Origin: Chromobacterium alkanivorans
Lineage (GTDB): Bacteria; Pseudomonadota; Gammaproteobacteria; Burkholderiales; Chromobacteriaceae
DNA length: 64,000 bases
Reading direction: 5' to 3'
Assembly (NCBI RefSeq): GCF_016937655.1
Contig: NZ_JAFHKL010000007.1
Location: 124,001-188,000, forward strand
Position 1 is the stretch's first letter. Each line of letters begins with the position of its first letter. Shown piece after piece: positions 14,632 through 23,416 of the stretch. Under the pieces are notes generated by a model. It saw only the letters and a list, made by a program, of their open reading frames with translations, did no database searches and was not told the origin of the DNA. The position numbers and the translations under genes are program-made.

Positions 14632-16235
14632 TGCGCCGCCGCGAGGTCTTGCGGCTGGCGGCGGCGCTGGCCGGCCTGCCCCTGCTGTCCGGCTGCGAGC
14701 GAGTGATGCGGCTGGGCGTGCCGCTGCGCTTGAACCGGCCGGGCATGGCCGCCGGCCACCGGCTGCGCGGCGGCATGAGGCCGCCGCCGCCGCGCGAAAC
14801 GCGCCGCTGCCGCGTCGCCATCGTCGGCAGCGGCGTGGCCGGCCTGTTCGCCGCCTGGCGGCTGCGCAAGGAGGGCTTCGACGACGTGGTGGTGCTGGAC
14901 GGACCGGAACCGGACGGCAACGCCGCCGCCGGCGCTTTCGGCGGCTATCGCTATCCCACCGGCGCTCACTATCTGCCGCTGCCGTCGCCGGAGTCGCGCC
15001 ATGTGCGCGAGCTGCTGGCCGAAATGGGGGTGATCGAGTCCGACTCCTACGGCGCGCGGCCGCGTTTCGACGAACGCGCGACCGTGCACGCGCCGGACGA
15101 GCGGTTGTGGCTGGACGGCCAATGGCAGGAAGGCCTGCTGCCGCGGCTGGGCATGGGCGCGGACGAGTTGGCGCAGCAGCGTCGTTTTCTCGCCCAGACC
15201 GCGGCCTGGCGCGAACAGCGCGGCAGCGACGGCCGCCGCGTGTTCTGCGTGCCGGTGGCTTTGTCCTCGCAAGACCCGGCCTGGACCGCGCTGGACCGGC
15301 TGAGTTTCGCCGACTGGCTGCGGGCCAACGGCTACACCGCGCCCGGCCTGCTGTGGTATCTGGACTACTGCTGCCGCGACGATTACGGCAGCGCGCTGGC
15401 CGCCACTTCGGCCTGGGCCGGCCTGCACTATTTTTGCAGCCGCGGCGGCCAGGCGGCCAATGCCGAGGAGGGCGCGGTGCTGACCTGGCCGGATGGGCTG
15501 AATCCGCTGATCCGTCATCTGCGCGCCCGCATCGGCGCCGAGCGGCAATGGCCGGGCGTGGCCTGGCGAGCGGCGCCGGCCGGCGGCGGCATGGCGGTGG
15601 ACTACCTGGACGCGGCCGGCGTAAGCCGGCGTCTGCTGGCCGAGCGGGTGATCCTGGCCACGCCCTTGCACGTCAGTCTGCACCTGAGCGGGCAATTGCC
15701 GGAACTGGGCTTCGAACGGCGCCACCTGCCGCCGCGCGCGCCGTGGCTGATAGGCAATTTCCTGATCGACCGTTTCCCGGCGGAGCCGGCCGCCGCGCCG
15801 CTGGCCTGGGACAATGTGGTGTACGGCAGCCGCGGCCTGGGCTATGTGGTGTCCACTCACCAGCTGATCCGCGCCGCCAAGCCGGAGCGCAGCGTGTTCA
15901 CCAGCTACCACGCCTTCGCCGACCTGGCGCCGGCGGATGCGCGTAAAATGCTGGAGGTCGCCAGCGCCGAAGACTTGTTCGCCGTCGCCGCCGCCGATTT
16001 GCTGACTGTCTACGGCTGGCGTTTCCGTCAGTCGCTGCTGCAAGTGGAACTGACCGCGCGCGGCCACGCGATGGCCAGTCCGGCGCCGGGCTTTTTGTCC
16101 AATCCCGGCCTGCAAGCCTTGCGCGCGGCCGACGGCCCGCTCTTGTTCGCTCATTCCGATCTCAGCGGCCTGTCGCTGTTCGAGGAGGCGGCGTGGTGGG
16201 GGGAGCGGGCGGCCTTGAAGGTGCTTGGCGCATGA
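14631..16235 (+). CDS. FAD-dependent oxidoreductase lipoprotein (amine oxidase-like)
   Basis: A 534-residue protein whose N-terminus (RRREVLRLAAALAGLPLLSGC) reads as a twin-arginine-like lipoprotein signal with lipobox LSGC. A Rossmann FAD-binding motif follows (RRCRVAIVGSGVAGLFAAWRL with DDVVVLDG) and the protein has the general layout of flavin amine oxidases or phytoene-desaturase-like enzymes. Translational coupling to the aminopropyltransferase (TGATG) implies a joint task, perhaps oxidation of a polyamine product in the periplasm. The substrate is not determined. A folded FAD enzyme exported by Tat would fit the signal. Confidence 0.72.
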   Translation: MRRREVLRLAAALAGLPLLSGCERVMRLGVPLRLNRPGMAAGHRLRGGMRPPPPRETRRCRVAIVGSGVAGLFAAWRLRKEGFDDVVVLDGPEPDGNAAAGAFGGYRYPTGAHYLPLPSPESRHVRELLAEMGVIESDSYGARPRFDERATVHAPDERLWLDGQWQEGLLPRLGMGADELAQQRRFLAQTAAWREQRGSDGRRVFCVPVALSSQDPAWTALDRLSFADWLRANGYTAPGLLWYLDYCCRDDYGSALAATSAWAGLHYFCSRGGQAANAEEGAVLTWPDGLNPLIRHLRARIGAERQWPGVAWRAAPAGGGMAVDYLDAAGVSRRLLAERVILATPLHVSLHLSGQLPELGFERRHLPPRAPWLIGNFLIDRFPAEPAAAPLAWDNVVYGSRGLGYVVSTHQLIRAAKPERSVFTSYHAFADLAPADARKMLEVASAEDLFAVAAADLLTVYGWRFRQSLLQVELTARGHAMASPAPGFLSNPGLQALRAADGPLLFAHSDLSGLSLFEEAAWWGERAALKVLGA

Positions 16236-16251
16236 GGCGGCAAGCGCCTGA

Positions 16252-16267
16252 TGTTCCACGTGAAACC
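16252..16267. other. parS-like palindrome 2
   Basis: TGTTCCACGTGAAACC matches the parS consensus TGTTNCACGTGNAACA at every fixed base but the last. It lies in the 43-bp gap between the FAD-lipoprotein gene and the MazG-like gene. Confidence 0.75.
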
Positions 16268-16278
16268 CGGATTGAACG

Positions 16279-16617
16279 ATGACCGAAGCCCTGATTTCGA
16301 CTGAAAAACTCACCGCCGCCCTGCGGCGTTTCGCCGACGAACGCGACTGGAACCGCTATCACAAGCCGCGCGGCCTGATGCTGGCCCTGGTGGGGGAAGT
16401 GGGCGAGCTGGCGGAAATCTTCCAATGGCTGAGCGACGAGGACGCGGTCGCGCTGCGCGACGATCCGGCGCGCTTCACCCATCTGCAGGAAGAAATCGCC
16501 GACGTGCTGCTCTACCTGACGATGTTGGCGATGGCGACCGGCGTGGACCTGGACGCGGCGGTGCGCGACAAGATGGCCAAGAACGCCGTCAAATACCCTG
16601 TGCCAACGGCCGGCTGA
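16279..16617 (+). CDS. MazG-like nucleotide pyrophosphohydrolase
   Basis: A 112-residue all-alpha NTP pyrophosphatase of the MazG/RS21-C6 (dCTPase) type. EVGELAEIFQW supplies the ExxE metal ligands (about residues 39-49) and EEIADVLLYLTMLA the second ExxD pair (about 76-89), with a Lys-rich K-M-A-K-N-A-V-K-Y-P end. It should hydrolyse non-canonical or excess (d)NTPs to monophosphate and pyrophosphate in the cytosol. No strong ribosome site is visible before the ATG. It is probably separate from the sirtuin gene, which starts 97 bp downstream. Confidence 0.88.
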   Translation: MTEALISTEKLTAALRRFADERDWNRYHKPRGLMLALVGEVGELAEIFQWLSDEDAVALRDDPARFTHLQEEIADVLLYLTMLAMATGVDLDAAVRDKMAKNAVKYPVPTAG

Positions 16618-16714
16618 GCCATTGGCATGAAAAAGCTAAGCTAAGGTTCGGCGCCGCGATACGCTGGTTGAACCAGGCTTACATTTCGCTTCATTCATTA
16701 GCTGGAATGGATAG

Positions 16715-17443
16715 ATGTCCGAGCAAATCCGCCGCCTGCGCCAGATGCTGGAGCAGGCGGAAACCATTGTGGCGCTGACCGGCGCCGGCATGAGCACGGA
16801 GTCCGGCATCCCGGACTTCCGTTCCGCCAACGGCTTGTGGTCGCGCAGCATGAGCCTGGCCGAGGTGGTGTCCATCGATTATTTCCGCCGCGATCCGGAG
16901 GCGTTCTGGCAGGCGTTCCGCGAAATATTCCGCATCAAGCTGATTGGCGACTACCGGCCCAACGAAGGGCACCAGTTTCTGGCGGAACTGGAGCAGCAAG
17001 GCAAGCGGGTGACGGTGCTGACCCAGAACATCGACGGCCTGCACGCGCGCGCCGGCAGCGGCCGGGTGCTGGAGCTGCACGGCAGCTTGCTGACCGCCAG
17101 CTGCCCCAGCTGCGACACCACCCACGCGCTGGATTACGTGCTGCACCATCCGCTGCCGGTCTGCCGGTTGTGCCACGACGTGCTCAAGCCGGACGTGGTG
17201 CTGTACGGCGAGGCGGTGCCCTTGATCGAGCTGGCCTTCGACGCCGCCTTGCAGGCGGATCTGCTCTTGGTGATGGGCTCGTCGCTGGAGGTGTCGCCGG
17301 TCAACCTGATTCCGCTGGAAGCGGCGCAGGCCAGCGTGGCCACCGCCTTGATCAATTACACGCCCACGCGCATGGACCACGCCTTTGATCTGCGCATCCT
17401 GGGCGGCATAGGGGAGACCTGCCGCGCCTTGTCCGGGGCCTGA
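16715..17443 (+). CDS. cobB: NAD-dependent protein deacetylase (sirtuin, CobB-like)
   Basis: A 242-residue Sir2 protein with GAGMSTESGIPDFRS (from Gly23), TQNIDGLH (103-110), the catalytic His in ELHGS (His122) and a four-Cys zinc site (Cys130, Cys133, Cys150, Cys153). VMGSSLEVSPVN completes the NAD site. It removes acyl groups from lysines in cytosolic proteins with NAD as co-substrate. No Y-x-x-R desuccinylase motif stands out, so plain deacetylation is the safer call. The stop TGA forms the first bases of repeat element A2. Confidence 0.9.
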   Translation: MSEQIRRLRQMLEQAETIVALTGAGMSTESGIPDFRSANGLWSRSMSLAEVVSIDYFRRDPEAFWQAFREIFRIKLIGDYRPNEGHQFLAELEQQGKRVTVLTQNIDGLHARAGSGRVLELHGSLLTASCPSCDTTHALDYVLHHPLPVCRLCHDVLKPDVVLYGEAVPLIELAFDAALQADLLLVMGSSLEVSPVNLIPLEAAQASVATALINYTPTRMDHAFDLRILGGIGETCRALSGA

Positions 17444-17589
17444 GAACCTGTTCAAAGTCTGCTGCGCGTCGTGAAGCGTTGCACGGCGAGTACGAGCTCA
17501 AAATGCTCATGTACCGCTCGTACATTCCGCTTTTTCGCCAGTTTTCGCCTGGTCTCGCCCTTGCTCGCGAGACTTTGACCAGGCGCTGA
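17441..17589 (+). repeat. Family A intergenic element, long form (copy A2)
   Basis: It begins in the cobB stop codon (TGAGAACCTGTTCAAAGTC) and ends GACTTTGACCAGGCGCTGA. These ends are the CAAAGTC/GACTTTG type. The middle carries the inner hairpin ATGTAC / GTACAT and the conserved CATTCCGCTTTTTCGCC stretch. Confidence 0.85.
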
Positions 17590-17706
17590 GCGCGCGGACG
17601 GCAGAAGCAGGGCGGCGAAGCTTCGCGTAAAAATTCATTTGGTATTTCTGTGGCAAGCTCCTATCTTTAAACATGTTGCAAAACCGTTGAAAAGGGGAAT
17701 TTACAA

Positions 17707-18510
17707 ATGGATGCCATCAACTGGACTCACTGGTCCGATCTGGCGGTGAAAATCGGCCTCAACATCGTGTCGGCCATCTTGCTGTGGCTGGTGGGCCGCT
17801 GGCTGATCAATTTCGCCACCCGCCTGCTGGACGCCAAGCTGGCCAGCAAATCGCTGGACCACACCATCCGCCAGTACGTGAAGTCTTTCCTGGACGTGAC
17901 GCTGACCATCGTGCTGGTGATCGGCATCCTAGGCTTCTTCGGGGTGCAGACCACCACCTTCGCCGCGGTGATCGCCGCCGCCGGCGTGGCGGTGGGCATG
18001 GCCTGGAGCGGCTTGTTGGCCAACTTCGCCGCCGGCATCTTCCTGGTGGTGCTGCGGCCGTTCAAAGTGGGCGATCTGGTGGGCGTGGCCGGCGTCGTCG
18101 GCACGGTCAAGCACATCGGCCTGTTCGCCACCGCGGTGGACACGCCGGACGGGGTGCTGACCCTGATCGGCAACAACAAGATATTTTCCGACACCATCCA
18201 GAACTTCAGCGCCACCGAGCAGCGCCGGGTGGACCTGAAAGCCCAGTTGGCCGCCAGCGCCGATCACGCGGCGGCGATGAGCTTGCTGCGGGAGACGGTG
18301 GCCAAGGTGCCCAATGTGCTGGCCAGCCCGGCGCCGGACGTGGGCCTGCTGGAGTTCACGCCCTTGGGGCCGGTGTTGGCGGTGCGGCCGTATTGCAAGC
18401 CGCAGGACTACTGGCAGGTGTATTTCGACAGCAACCGCGTGATTCGCGAAACCCTGGCCGCCGGCGGCTTCCCGGCGCCGGAGCAGGCGATGGTGGTGCG
18501 CCAGAGCTGA
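17707..18510 (+). CDS. mscS: Small-conductance mechanosensitive channel, MscS type
   Basis: A 267-residue protein with three membrane helices (about 17-35, 59-80, 84-110). The pore helix is TFAAVIAAAGVAVGMAWSGLLANFAAGIFLVVLRPFKVGDLV, the Ala/Gly-packed TM3 of MscS, followed by the beta domain (GVVGTVKHIGLFATAVDTPDGVLTLIGNNKIF) and the C-terminal cage domain. It opens under membrane tension to release solutes on osmotic downshock. ATG at 17707 has AAGGGGA upstream. Length is the E. coli MscS size. Confidence 0.93.
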   Translation: MDAINWTHWSDLAVKIGLNIVSAILLWLVGRWLINFATRLLDAKLASKSLDHTIRQYVKSFLDVTLTIVLVIGILGFFGVQTTTFAAVIAAAGVAVGMAWSGLLANFAAGIFLVVLRPFKVGDLVGVAGVVGTVKHIGLFATAVDTPDGVLTLIGNNKIFSDTIQNFSATEQRRVDLKAQLAASADHAAAMSLLRETVAKVPNVLASPAPDVGLLEFTPLGPVLAVRPYCKPQDYWQVYFDSNRVIRETLAAGGFPAPEQAMVVRQS

Positions 18511-18531
18511 GCGCCGCGGACGCCAGACGAC

Positions 18532-18556
18532 AACGGGGCCGACGGCCCCGTTTTGT
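18532..18556. terminator. Bidirectional terminator after mscS
   Basis: A 9-bp stem AACGGGGCC / GGCCCCGTT with GAC loop, flanked by ACAA and TTTTGTTGT, lies between convergent mscS and the DUF2059 gene. Confidence 0.88.
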
Positions 18557-18571
18557 TGTCCGCTTCCCGGT

Positions 18572-19105
18572 TCAGCGGACGCCGTTCTGACGCGCGAACT
18601 CGTCCATCTGCCGCTTGAGCTCGGGCAGCAAGCGCTGGTTGAGGTCCTGCATCACCGCCGGACCGGTTTCCGCCACGATCTTGGGCATCAGCCGCAACAT
18701 CTTGCTGCCGGTGGGGGTTTGATAAAAAGCGCTCATCTCGCGGATCTCGGCGACGCTGAAGTGCTTGCTCAGCGCCTGGACCTGCACCTCTTGCAACAAC
18801 TTGCGGGTTTCGGCGGACTGGAAATAGGCTTGTTGGGTTTTCCGCAGCTGTTGCAGAAAAGCGCCGATCTTGTCTTTGCAAGCCGGCGTCTGCGCGCAGT
18901 TCGGCTGGCTTTGCCACAGCTGCTGCTCCATTTGCTGCTGCATGGTGGCTTCCATCTGCTGCATCGTCTGCACGATCATCTCGTCGTAACGCATCGCCTG
19001 CAGCAACGCTTTGGCGGCGGCGGCGCTGTCTTCGGCGGCGAGCGCCGGGCCGGCGTGGAACAGCGCGGCGCACAGGCCGGCGGCGAGAAGGGGCTTAAGG
19101 CGCAT
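18572..19105 (-). CDS. DUF2059 secreted protein
   Basis: A 177-residue protein with signal peptide (LKPLLAAGLCAALFHAGPALA) and a helical mature part. FSVAEIREMSAFYQTPTGSKMLRLMPKI is the conserved core of DUF2059, a periplasmic or exported family of unknown function. A Met/Gln-rich segment (MQQMEATMQQQMEQQLW) and two cysteines (NCAQTPACK) precede it. It lies 74 bp downstream of a lipoprotein gene on the same strand, so the two may be co-transcribed. Confidence 0.85.
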   Translation of the reverse strand: MRLKPLLAAGLCAALFHAGPALAAEDSAAAAKALLQAMRYDEMIVQTMQQMEATMQQQMEQQLWQSQPNCAQTPACKDKIGAFLQQLRKTQQAYFQSAETRKLLQEVQVQALSKHFSVAEIREMSAFYQTPTGSKMLRLMPKIVAETGPAVMQDLNQRLLPELKRQMDEFARQNGVR

Positions 19106-19179
19106 GGTCGTTTCTCTTGTTGGAATAAACGACCATGCTGATGGCTTAGATGATTGGCGTCAATTGAGTGGAGTCTTGC

Positions 19180-19731
19180 TCAAGAGGCCGGCGGGAAATC
19201 TCCCAGATCCTCGCAGCGCTCCACCAGCAGGCTGTCCGGGCTGGTGTTGGGAACGTAGACCTGGTTGACCGGCGACGGCGGATAGTTGGGGTCCGGCGCG
19301 CAATCGGCGCTCTGGCCCGGTCCCACCGCCACCTGGGCGCCCACTTTCAATTGGCAGCGCACCACGCGGTTGAGCTGGCTCCAGCTCGGGCAGATGGCGT
19401 TGGCGGCGCGGTAGGCGGCCACCGGCCCTTGCGGCGCGCTGAACGACCACCAGCGGCCCAGCCGCGAATTGGCCTTGCCGCTGTCGTACACCCGGTAGAC
19501 CGTCACGGTTTGATCCGCGGCGTCCTGGCGCCGCACCTGGCCGGCGCACAGGCCGCCTTTGCCGGGCTGGCCCAGCGCGCTGTTCAGCAAAGCGGGATTG
19601 TCGACCACGCTCATGCCCGGCATCGGCGGCTGGGTCTGGCCGGCGCAGCGGTCGCTGCCGGGCGTGGACGCGCAGCCCAGCAAGAGGGCGCAGGCGAAGG
19701 CGAGCAAGCCATGGCGACAGTTCAGGGACAT
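19180..19731 (-). CDS. Hypothetical lipoprotein
   Basis: A 183-residue protein with a lipoprotein signal (LLAFACALLLGCAST, lipobox LLGC, mature Cys about residue 20). The mature part has several cysteines (RCAGQ, LCAGQ, ICPSW, RCQLK, DCAPD, RCEDL) and a WWSFSAPQGPVAAYRAANAICPSW block that look like a disulfide-bonded surface domain. I do not recognise the family. AGGAGA before the ATG supports the start. The gene precedes the DUF2059 gene. Confidence 0.7.
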   Translation of the reverse strand: MSLNCRHGLLAFACALLLGCASTPGSDRCAGQTQPPMPGMSVVDNPALLNSALGQPGKGGLCAGQVRRQDAADQTVTVYRVYDSGKANSRLGRWWSFSAPQGPVAAYRAANAICPSWSQLNRVVRCQLKVGAQVAVGPGQSADCAPDPNYPPSPVNQVYVPNTSPDSLLVERCEDLGDFPPAS

Positions 19732-19796
19732 ACGGGATCTCCTATGCGGACGAGCTTGGGATGGGGCGGCGCGGGAGCGCGCCAGTCTTGAAGCTA

Positions 19797-19817
19797 GAAA
19801 ATGCCTATGGCATTTTC
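19797..19817 (+). terminator. Small hairpin between lipoprotein and oxidoreductase genes
   Basis: GAAAATGCC and GGCATTTTC pair around a TAT loop. It is not followed by a strong T-run on either strand, so its role is uncertain. Confidence 0.35.
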
Positions 19818-19856
19818 AATTGGAGAAAGGGGCGGCTGGCAGAAAGGACGGGCGAA

Positions 19857-19886
19857 AAAAGAGGGCGTCGACATGGTCGACGCCCG
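19857..19886 (-). terminator. Terminator of the indolepyruvate oxidoreductase gene
   Basis: A 10-bp stem GGGCGTCGAC (19863-19872) and GTCGACGCCC (19876-19885) is followed, reading the minus strand, by TCTTTTTTCG. It lies 55 bp past the oxidoreductase stop. Confidence 0.88.
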
Positions 19887-19939
19887 CAAGCTGTAGGAAC
19901 ACTCGGGTACTACGTTTACAGCAACTTCATTGCTTTGAC

Positions 19940-22900
19940 TTAGGCGACCTGGCGGTTCTTGCCGCCCGGCTTCAGCTCGCCCAGCAACTGCGCCTGTTTG
20001 CTCTTGGCCTGCTGGTAGTTGCGCTCCTTGATGTGGCCGAAGCCGCGCACGCCTTCCCAGGTTTTGACCAGTTCCGCCGCGCGCGGCAGCGCGTCCAGCG
20101 TCAGGCCGCCGAGCAGGTCTTCCACTTGGCGTTCGAATTCGCCGATCAAGCGGCGCTCCAGCTTGCGGTCGGCCTGCCGGGCGAACGGGTCCAGCAGGGT
20201 GCCGCGCAGGAAGCGCAGTTTGGCCAGCCACTTCATGCCGGTCAGCAGCCAGGGGCCGAAGGCCACTTTGCGCGGCTGGCCGCCGGTGATCCAGCCGGCG
20301 CCGATATGGAAGCGCAGCTGGAAGTCGCCGTCGAACTGTTGCGCCAGCTCGCGCTGGAAGCTGCCGTCGGTGTAGAGCCGCGCCACTTCGAACTCGTCCT
20401 TGTACGCCAGCACATGGTAGTAGTTCTTGGCCACCGCCAGCGTCAGCGCGCTGCTGGCCGGGTTCAGCGCCTCCTCGGCCTGGCGCACGCGGGACACCAG
20501 CGCTTTGTAGCGCTCGGCCAGCGCCGCGTTCTGGTAGGCGGTCAGCGCGGTGGCGCGGTGGTGCAGCACAGCGTCTGGAGTTTCACGCGGAACGAAGGCC
20601 ACCACCGCCGACGGGCTGACCAGCGCTTCGATGCGCGCCGGGTCGTGGGCGGCGTGGCGGCCCCAGCTGAAGGCGTCCTGGTTGAACTTGACCGCGGCGC
20701 CGTTCAGCCGCACCGCTTCCATGATGGCTTCCAGCGTCACCGGCACCAAACCCTTTTGCCAGGCGTAGCCGAGCATGAACATATTGCTGGCGATGGCGTC
20801 GCCCAGCAGCGAGGTGGCCAGCCGGGTGGCGTTGACCTCGCTGTAGCGGCCGGCGCCCACCGATTCCACGATGGCCTCTTTCATCGCCTTGCTGGGGAAG
20901 CGCACGTCCGGGTTTCTCAGGAAGGCGCTGGTCGGCGATTCGTAGTTGTTGACGATGGCGTGGCTGAAGCCGTCGCGCATCTTGGCCAGCGCCTCCTCGG
21001 CGGCGGTCACCACCAGATCGCAGCCCAGCACCAGGTTGGCGTCGCCGGCGGCGATGCGCACCGCGTGCAGTTTGTCCTGGCTGTCGGCGATGCGCACGTG
21101 CGACCACACCGAGCCGCCTTTCTGCGCCAGGCCGGCCATGTCCAGCACGGTGACGCCCTTGCGGTCCAGGTAGGCGGCCATGCCCAAGACCTGGCCTATG
21201 GTGACCACGCCGGTGCCGCCGACGCCGGTGACCATGATGCTGAACGGTTCGCTGAGCAGGGGGATCGCCGGTTCCGGCAGCGGCGGCATCGTGCTCAGGC
21301 TGGCGCTGCTGCCGGCGGATTTCTTCAGCTGGCCGCCTTCCACGGTGACGAAGCTGGGGCAGAAGCCTTCGACGCAGGAGTAGTCCTTATTGCAGCTGGA
21401 CTGATCGATCTTGCGCTTGCGGCCCAGCGGGGTTTCCACCGGCAACACCGACAGACAGCCGGATTTCTGGCCGCAGTCGCCGCAGCCCTCGCACACCTGC
21501 TGATTGATGAAGGCGCGCTTGGCCGGGTCGGGGTAGTCGCCGCGCTTGCGGCGGCGGCGCTTCTCGGCGGCGCAGGTCTGATCGTGGATCAGGATGCTGG
21601 TGCCCTCGACTTCGCGCAGCTCTTTTTGCAGCCGGTCCAGCTCGCGGCGGTGGAACACTTCCACGCCGGCCGCCAGGCCCTGGACGTTCTGGTATTTGTC
21701 CGGATCGTCGCTGGTGATGACGATGCGCTTGATGCCTTCCGCCGCCAGCTGGCGGGTGATCATGGGCACATCCAGATAGCCGTCCACGTGCTGGCCGCCG
21801 GTCATCGCCACCGCGTCGTTGTACAGGATCTTGTAGGTGATGTTGACCTTGGCGGCCACGGCGGCGCGGATGGCCAGCAGGCCGGAGTGGAAATAGGTGC
21901 CGTCGCCCAGATTGGTGAAGATGTGCTTGGTGTGGGTGAACGGCGCCTGGCCCACCCAGGTGATGCCTTCGCCGCCCATCTGGGTGAAGGTTTTGGTGCT
22001 GTCGGCCTGGATCCAGTGCGCCATGTAATGACAGCCGATGCCGGCGACGGCGCGGCTGCCTTCCGGCACCTTGGTGCTGGTGTTGTGCGGACAGCCGGAG
22101 CAGTAGTGGGGCACGCGGGCGATGGATTCGCGCGGCTTGACCAGCTGGGCTTCCTTGTCGTCGTAGAACTTCAGCCGGTCGTGGATGATGGGGCTGTCGA
22201 AGATCAGCGCCAGCCGGCCGGCGATGGCGCGGGCTATCATCGCCGGGGTCAGCTCGCCGGCGGCCGGCAGCAGCCAGTCGCCGTGCGGCAGCGCCCATTC
22301 GCCTTTTTCGGCGAATTTGCCCACCACGCGCGGCCGCACGTCGTCGCGCCAGTTGTACAGCTGCTCTTTCAACTGGTATTCGATGATCTGGCGTTTTTCC
22401 TCCACCACCAGGATTTCTTCCAGCCCTTCGGCGAACTGGCGCACGCCTTCCGGCTCCAGCGGCCACACCATGCCCACCTTGAAGATGCGCAGGCCGATGT
22501 CGGCGGCCAGCGCCTCGTCTATGCCCAGGTCGTCCAGCGCCTGCATCACGTCCAGATAACTCTTGCCACAGGTGATGATGCCCAGCCGCGGCTTGGGCGA
22601 ATCCAGCGTGATGTGGTTCAGCTTGTTGGCGCGGGCGTAGGCCAGCGCCGCGTACAGGCGGTGGTGCAGCACGCGTTTTTCCTGCGCCAGCGGCGCGTCC
22701 GGCCAGCGGATGTTGAGGCCGTCCTCGGGCAGCGGGAAGTCTTCCGGAATCTTGAACTGCAGGCGCTCCGGCGAAATGTCGACGATGGCCGAGCTTTCAA
22801 TGGTGTCGGAGATCGCCTTGATCGACACCCAGCAGCCGGAATAGCGGCTCATCGCCCAGCCGTGCAGGCCGTAATCGATGATTTCCTGCACCCCGGACGG

Positions 22901-23416
22901 GCTCAGCACCGGAATCATGCTGGCGGCCAGGATGTGGTCGGATTGATGCGGGAAGGTGGACGATTTGGCCGCGTGGTCGTCGCCGGCCACCAGCAACACT
23001 CCGCCGTGGCGGCTGGTGCCGGCGGCGTTGCCGTGCTTGAGCACGTCGCCGGAGCGGTCCACGCCCGGGCCCTTGCCGTACCACAGCGCGTAGACGCCGT
23101 CGTATTTGGGGCCGTCGAACATATTCACCTGCTGGGTGCCCCAGACCGCGGTGGCGGCCAGGTCCTCGTTGAGGCCGGGGTGGAACACCACATTGTGTTC
23201 CTTCAGGTATTTGCCGGCCTTCTGCATGGTCTGGTCGACGTTGCCCAGCGGCGAGCCGCGGTAGCCGGTGACGTAGCCGGCGGTGTTGAGTCCGGCGGCG
23301 CGGTCCAGTTGTTGTTGCAGCATGGGCAGGCGCACCAGCGCCTGAATCCCGGTCATCAGCACCTGGCCGGTGGGGGCCGTGTATTTTTCTTCCAGGTCTG
23401 CGTGGCGGATCGACAT
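19940..23416 (-). CDS. Indolepyruvate ferredoxin oxidoreductase, single-chain alpha-beta fusion
   Basis: A 1158-residue enzyme joining the thiamine-pyrophosphate subunit (large N-terminal part, with YCSGCPHN and MGGEGITWVGQAPF), a ferredoxin-like iron-sulfur motif (CEGCGDCGQKSGC, about 642-654), and the gamma-type domain (GVGGTGVVTIGQVLGMAA, about 725 on). It should oxidatively decarboxylate aryl- or branched-chain 2-oxoacids to acyl-CoA, in amino-acid breakdown. The ATG at 23416 has AGGAGGAGAAACC directly before it; upstream in-frame codons are low-complexity Arg/Pro/Ala and overlap leader hairpins. It is monocistronic with a long leader and a promoter carrying an ACGT-repeat operator. Confidence 0.9.
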   Translation of the reverse strand: MSIRHADLEEKYTAPTGQVLMTGIQALVRLPMLQQQLDRAAGLNTAGYVTGYRGSPLGNVDQTMQKAGKYLKEHNVVFHPGLNEDLAATAVWGTQQVNMFDGPKYDGVYALWYGKGPGVDRSGDVLKHGNAAGTSRHGGVLLVAGDDHAAKSSTFPHQSDHILAASMIPVLSPSGVQEIIDYGLHGWAMSRYSGCWVSIKAISDTIESSAIVDISPERLQFKIPEDFPLPEDGLNIRWPDAPLAQEKRVLHHRLYAALAYARANKLNHITLDSPKPRLGIITCGKSYLDVMQALDDLGIDEALAADIGLRIFKVGMVWPLEPEGVRQFAEGLEEILVVEEKRQIIEYQLKEQLYNWRDDVRPRVVGKFAEKGEWALPHGDWLLPAAGELTPAMIARAIAGRLALIFDSPIIHDRLKFYDDKEAQLVKPRESIARVPHYCSGCPHNTSTKVPEGSRAVAGIGCHYMAHWIQADSTKTFTQMGGEGITWVGQAPFTHTKHIFTNLGDGTYFHSGLLAIRAAVAAKVNITYKILYNDAVAMTGGQHVDGYLDVPMITRQLAAEGIKRIVITSDDPDKYQNVQGLAAGVEVFHRRELDRLQKELREVEGTSILIHDQTCAAEKRRRRKRGDYPDPAKRAFINQQVCEGCGDCGQKSGCLSVLPVETPLGRKRKIDQSSCNKDYSCVEGFCPSFVTVEGGQLKKSAGSSASLSTMPPLPEPAIPLLSEPFSIMVTGVGGTGVVTIGQVLGMAAYLDRKGVTVLDMAGLAQKGGSVWSHVRIADSQDKLHAVRIAAGDANLVLGCDLVVTAAEEALAKMRDGFSHAIVNNYESPTSAFLRNPDVRFPSKAMKEAIVESVGAGRYSEVNATRLATSLLGDAIASNMFMLGYAWQKGLVPVTLEAIMEAVRLNGAAVKFNQDAFSWGRHAAHDPARIEALVSPSAVVAFVPRETPDAVLHHRATALTAYQNAALAERYKALVSRVRQAEEALNPASSALTLAVAKNYYHVLAYKDEFEVARLYTDGSFQRELAQQFDGDFQLRFHIGAGWITGGQPRKVAFGPWLLTGMKWLAKLRFLRGTLLDPFARQADRKLERRLIGEFERQVEDLLGGLTLDALPRAAELVKTWEGVRGFGHIKERNYQQAKSKQAQLLGELKPGGKNRQVA

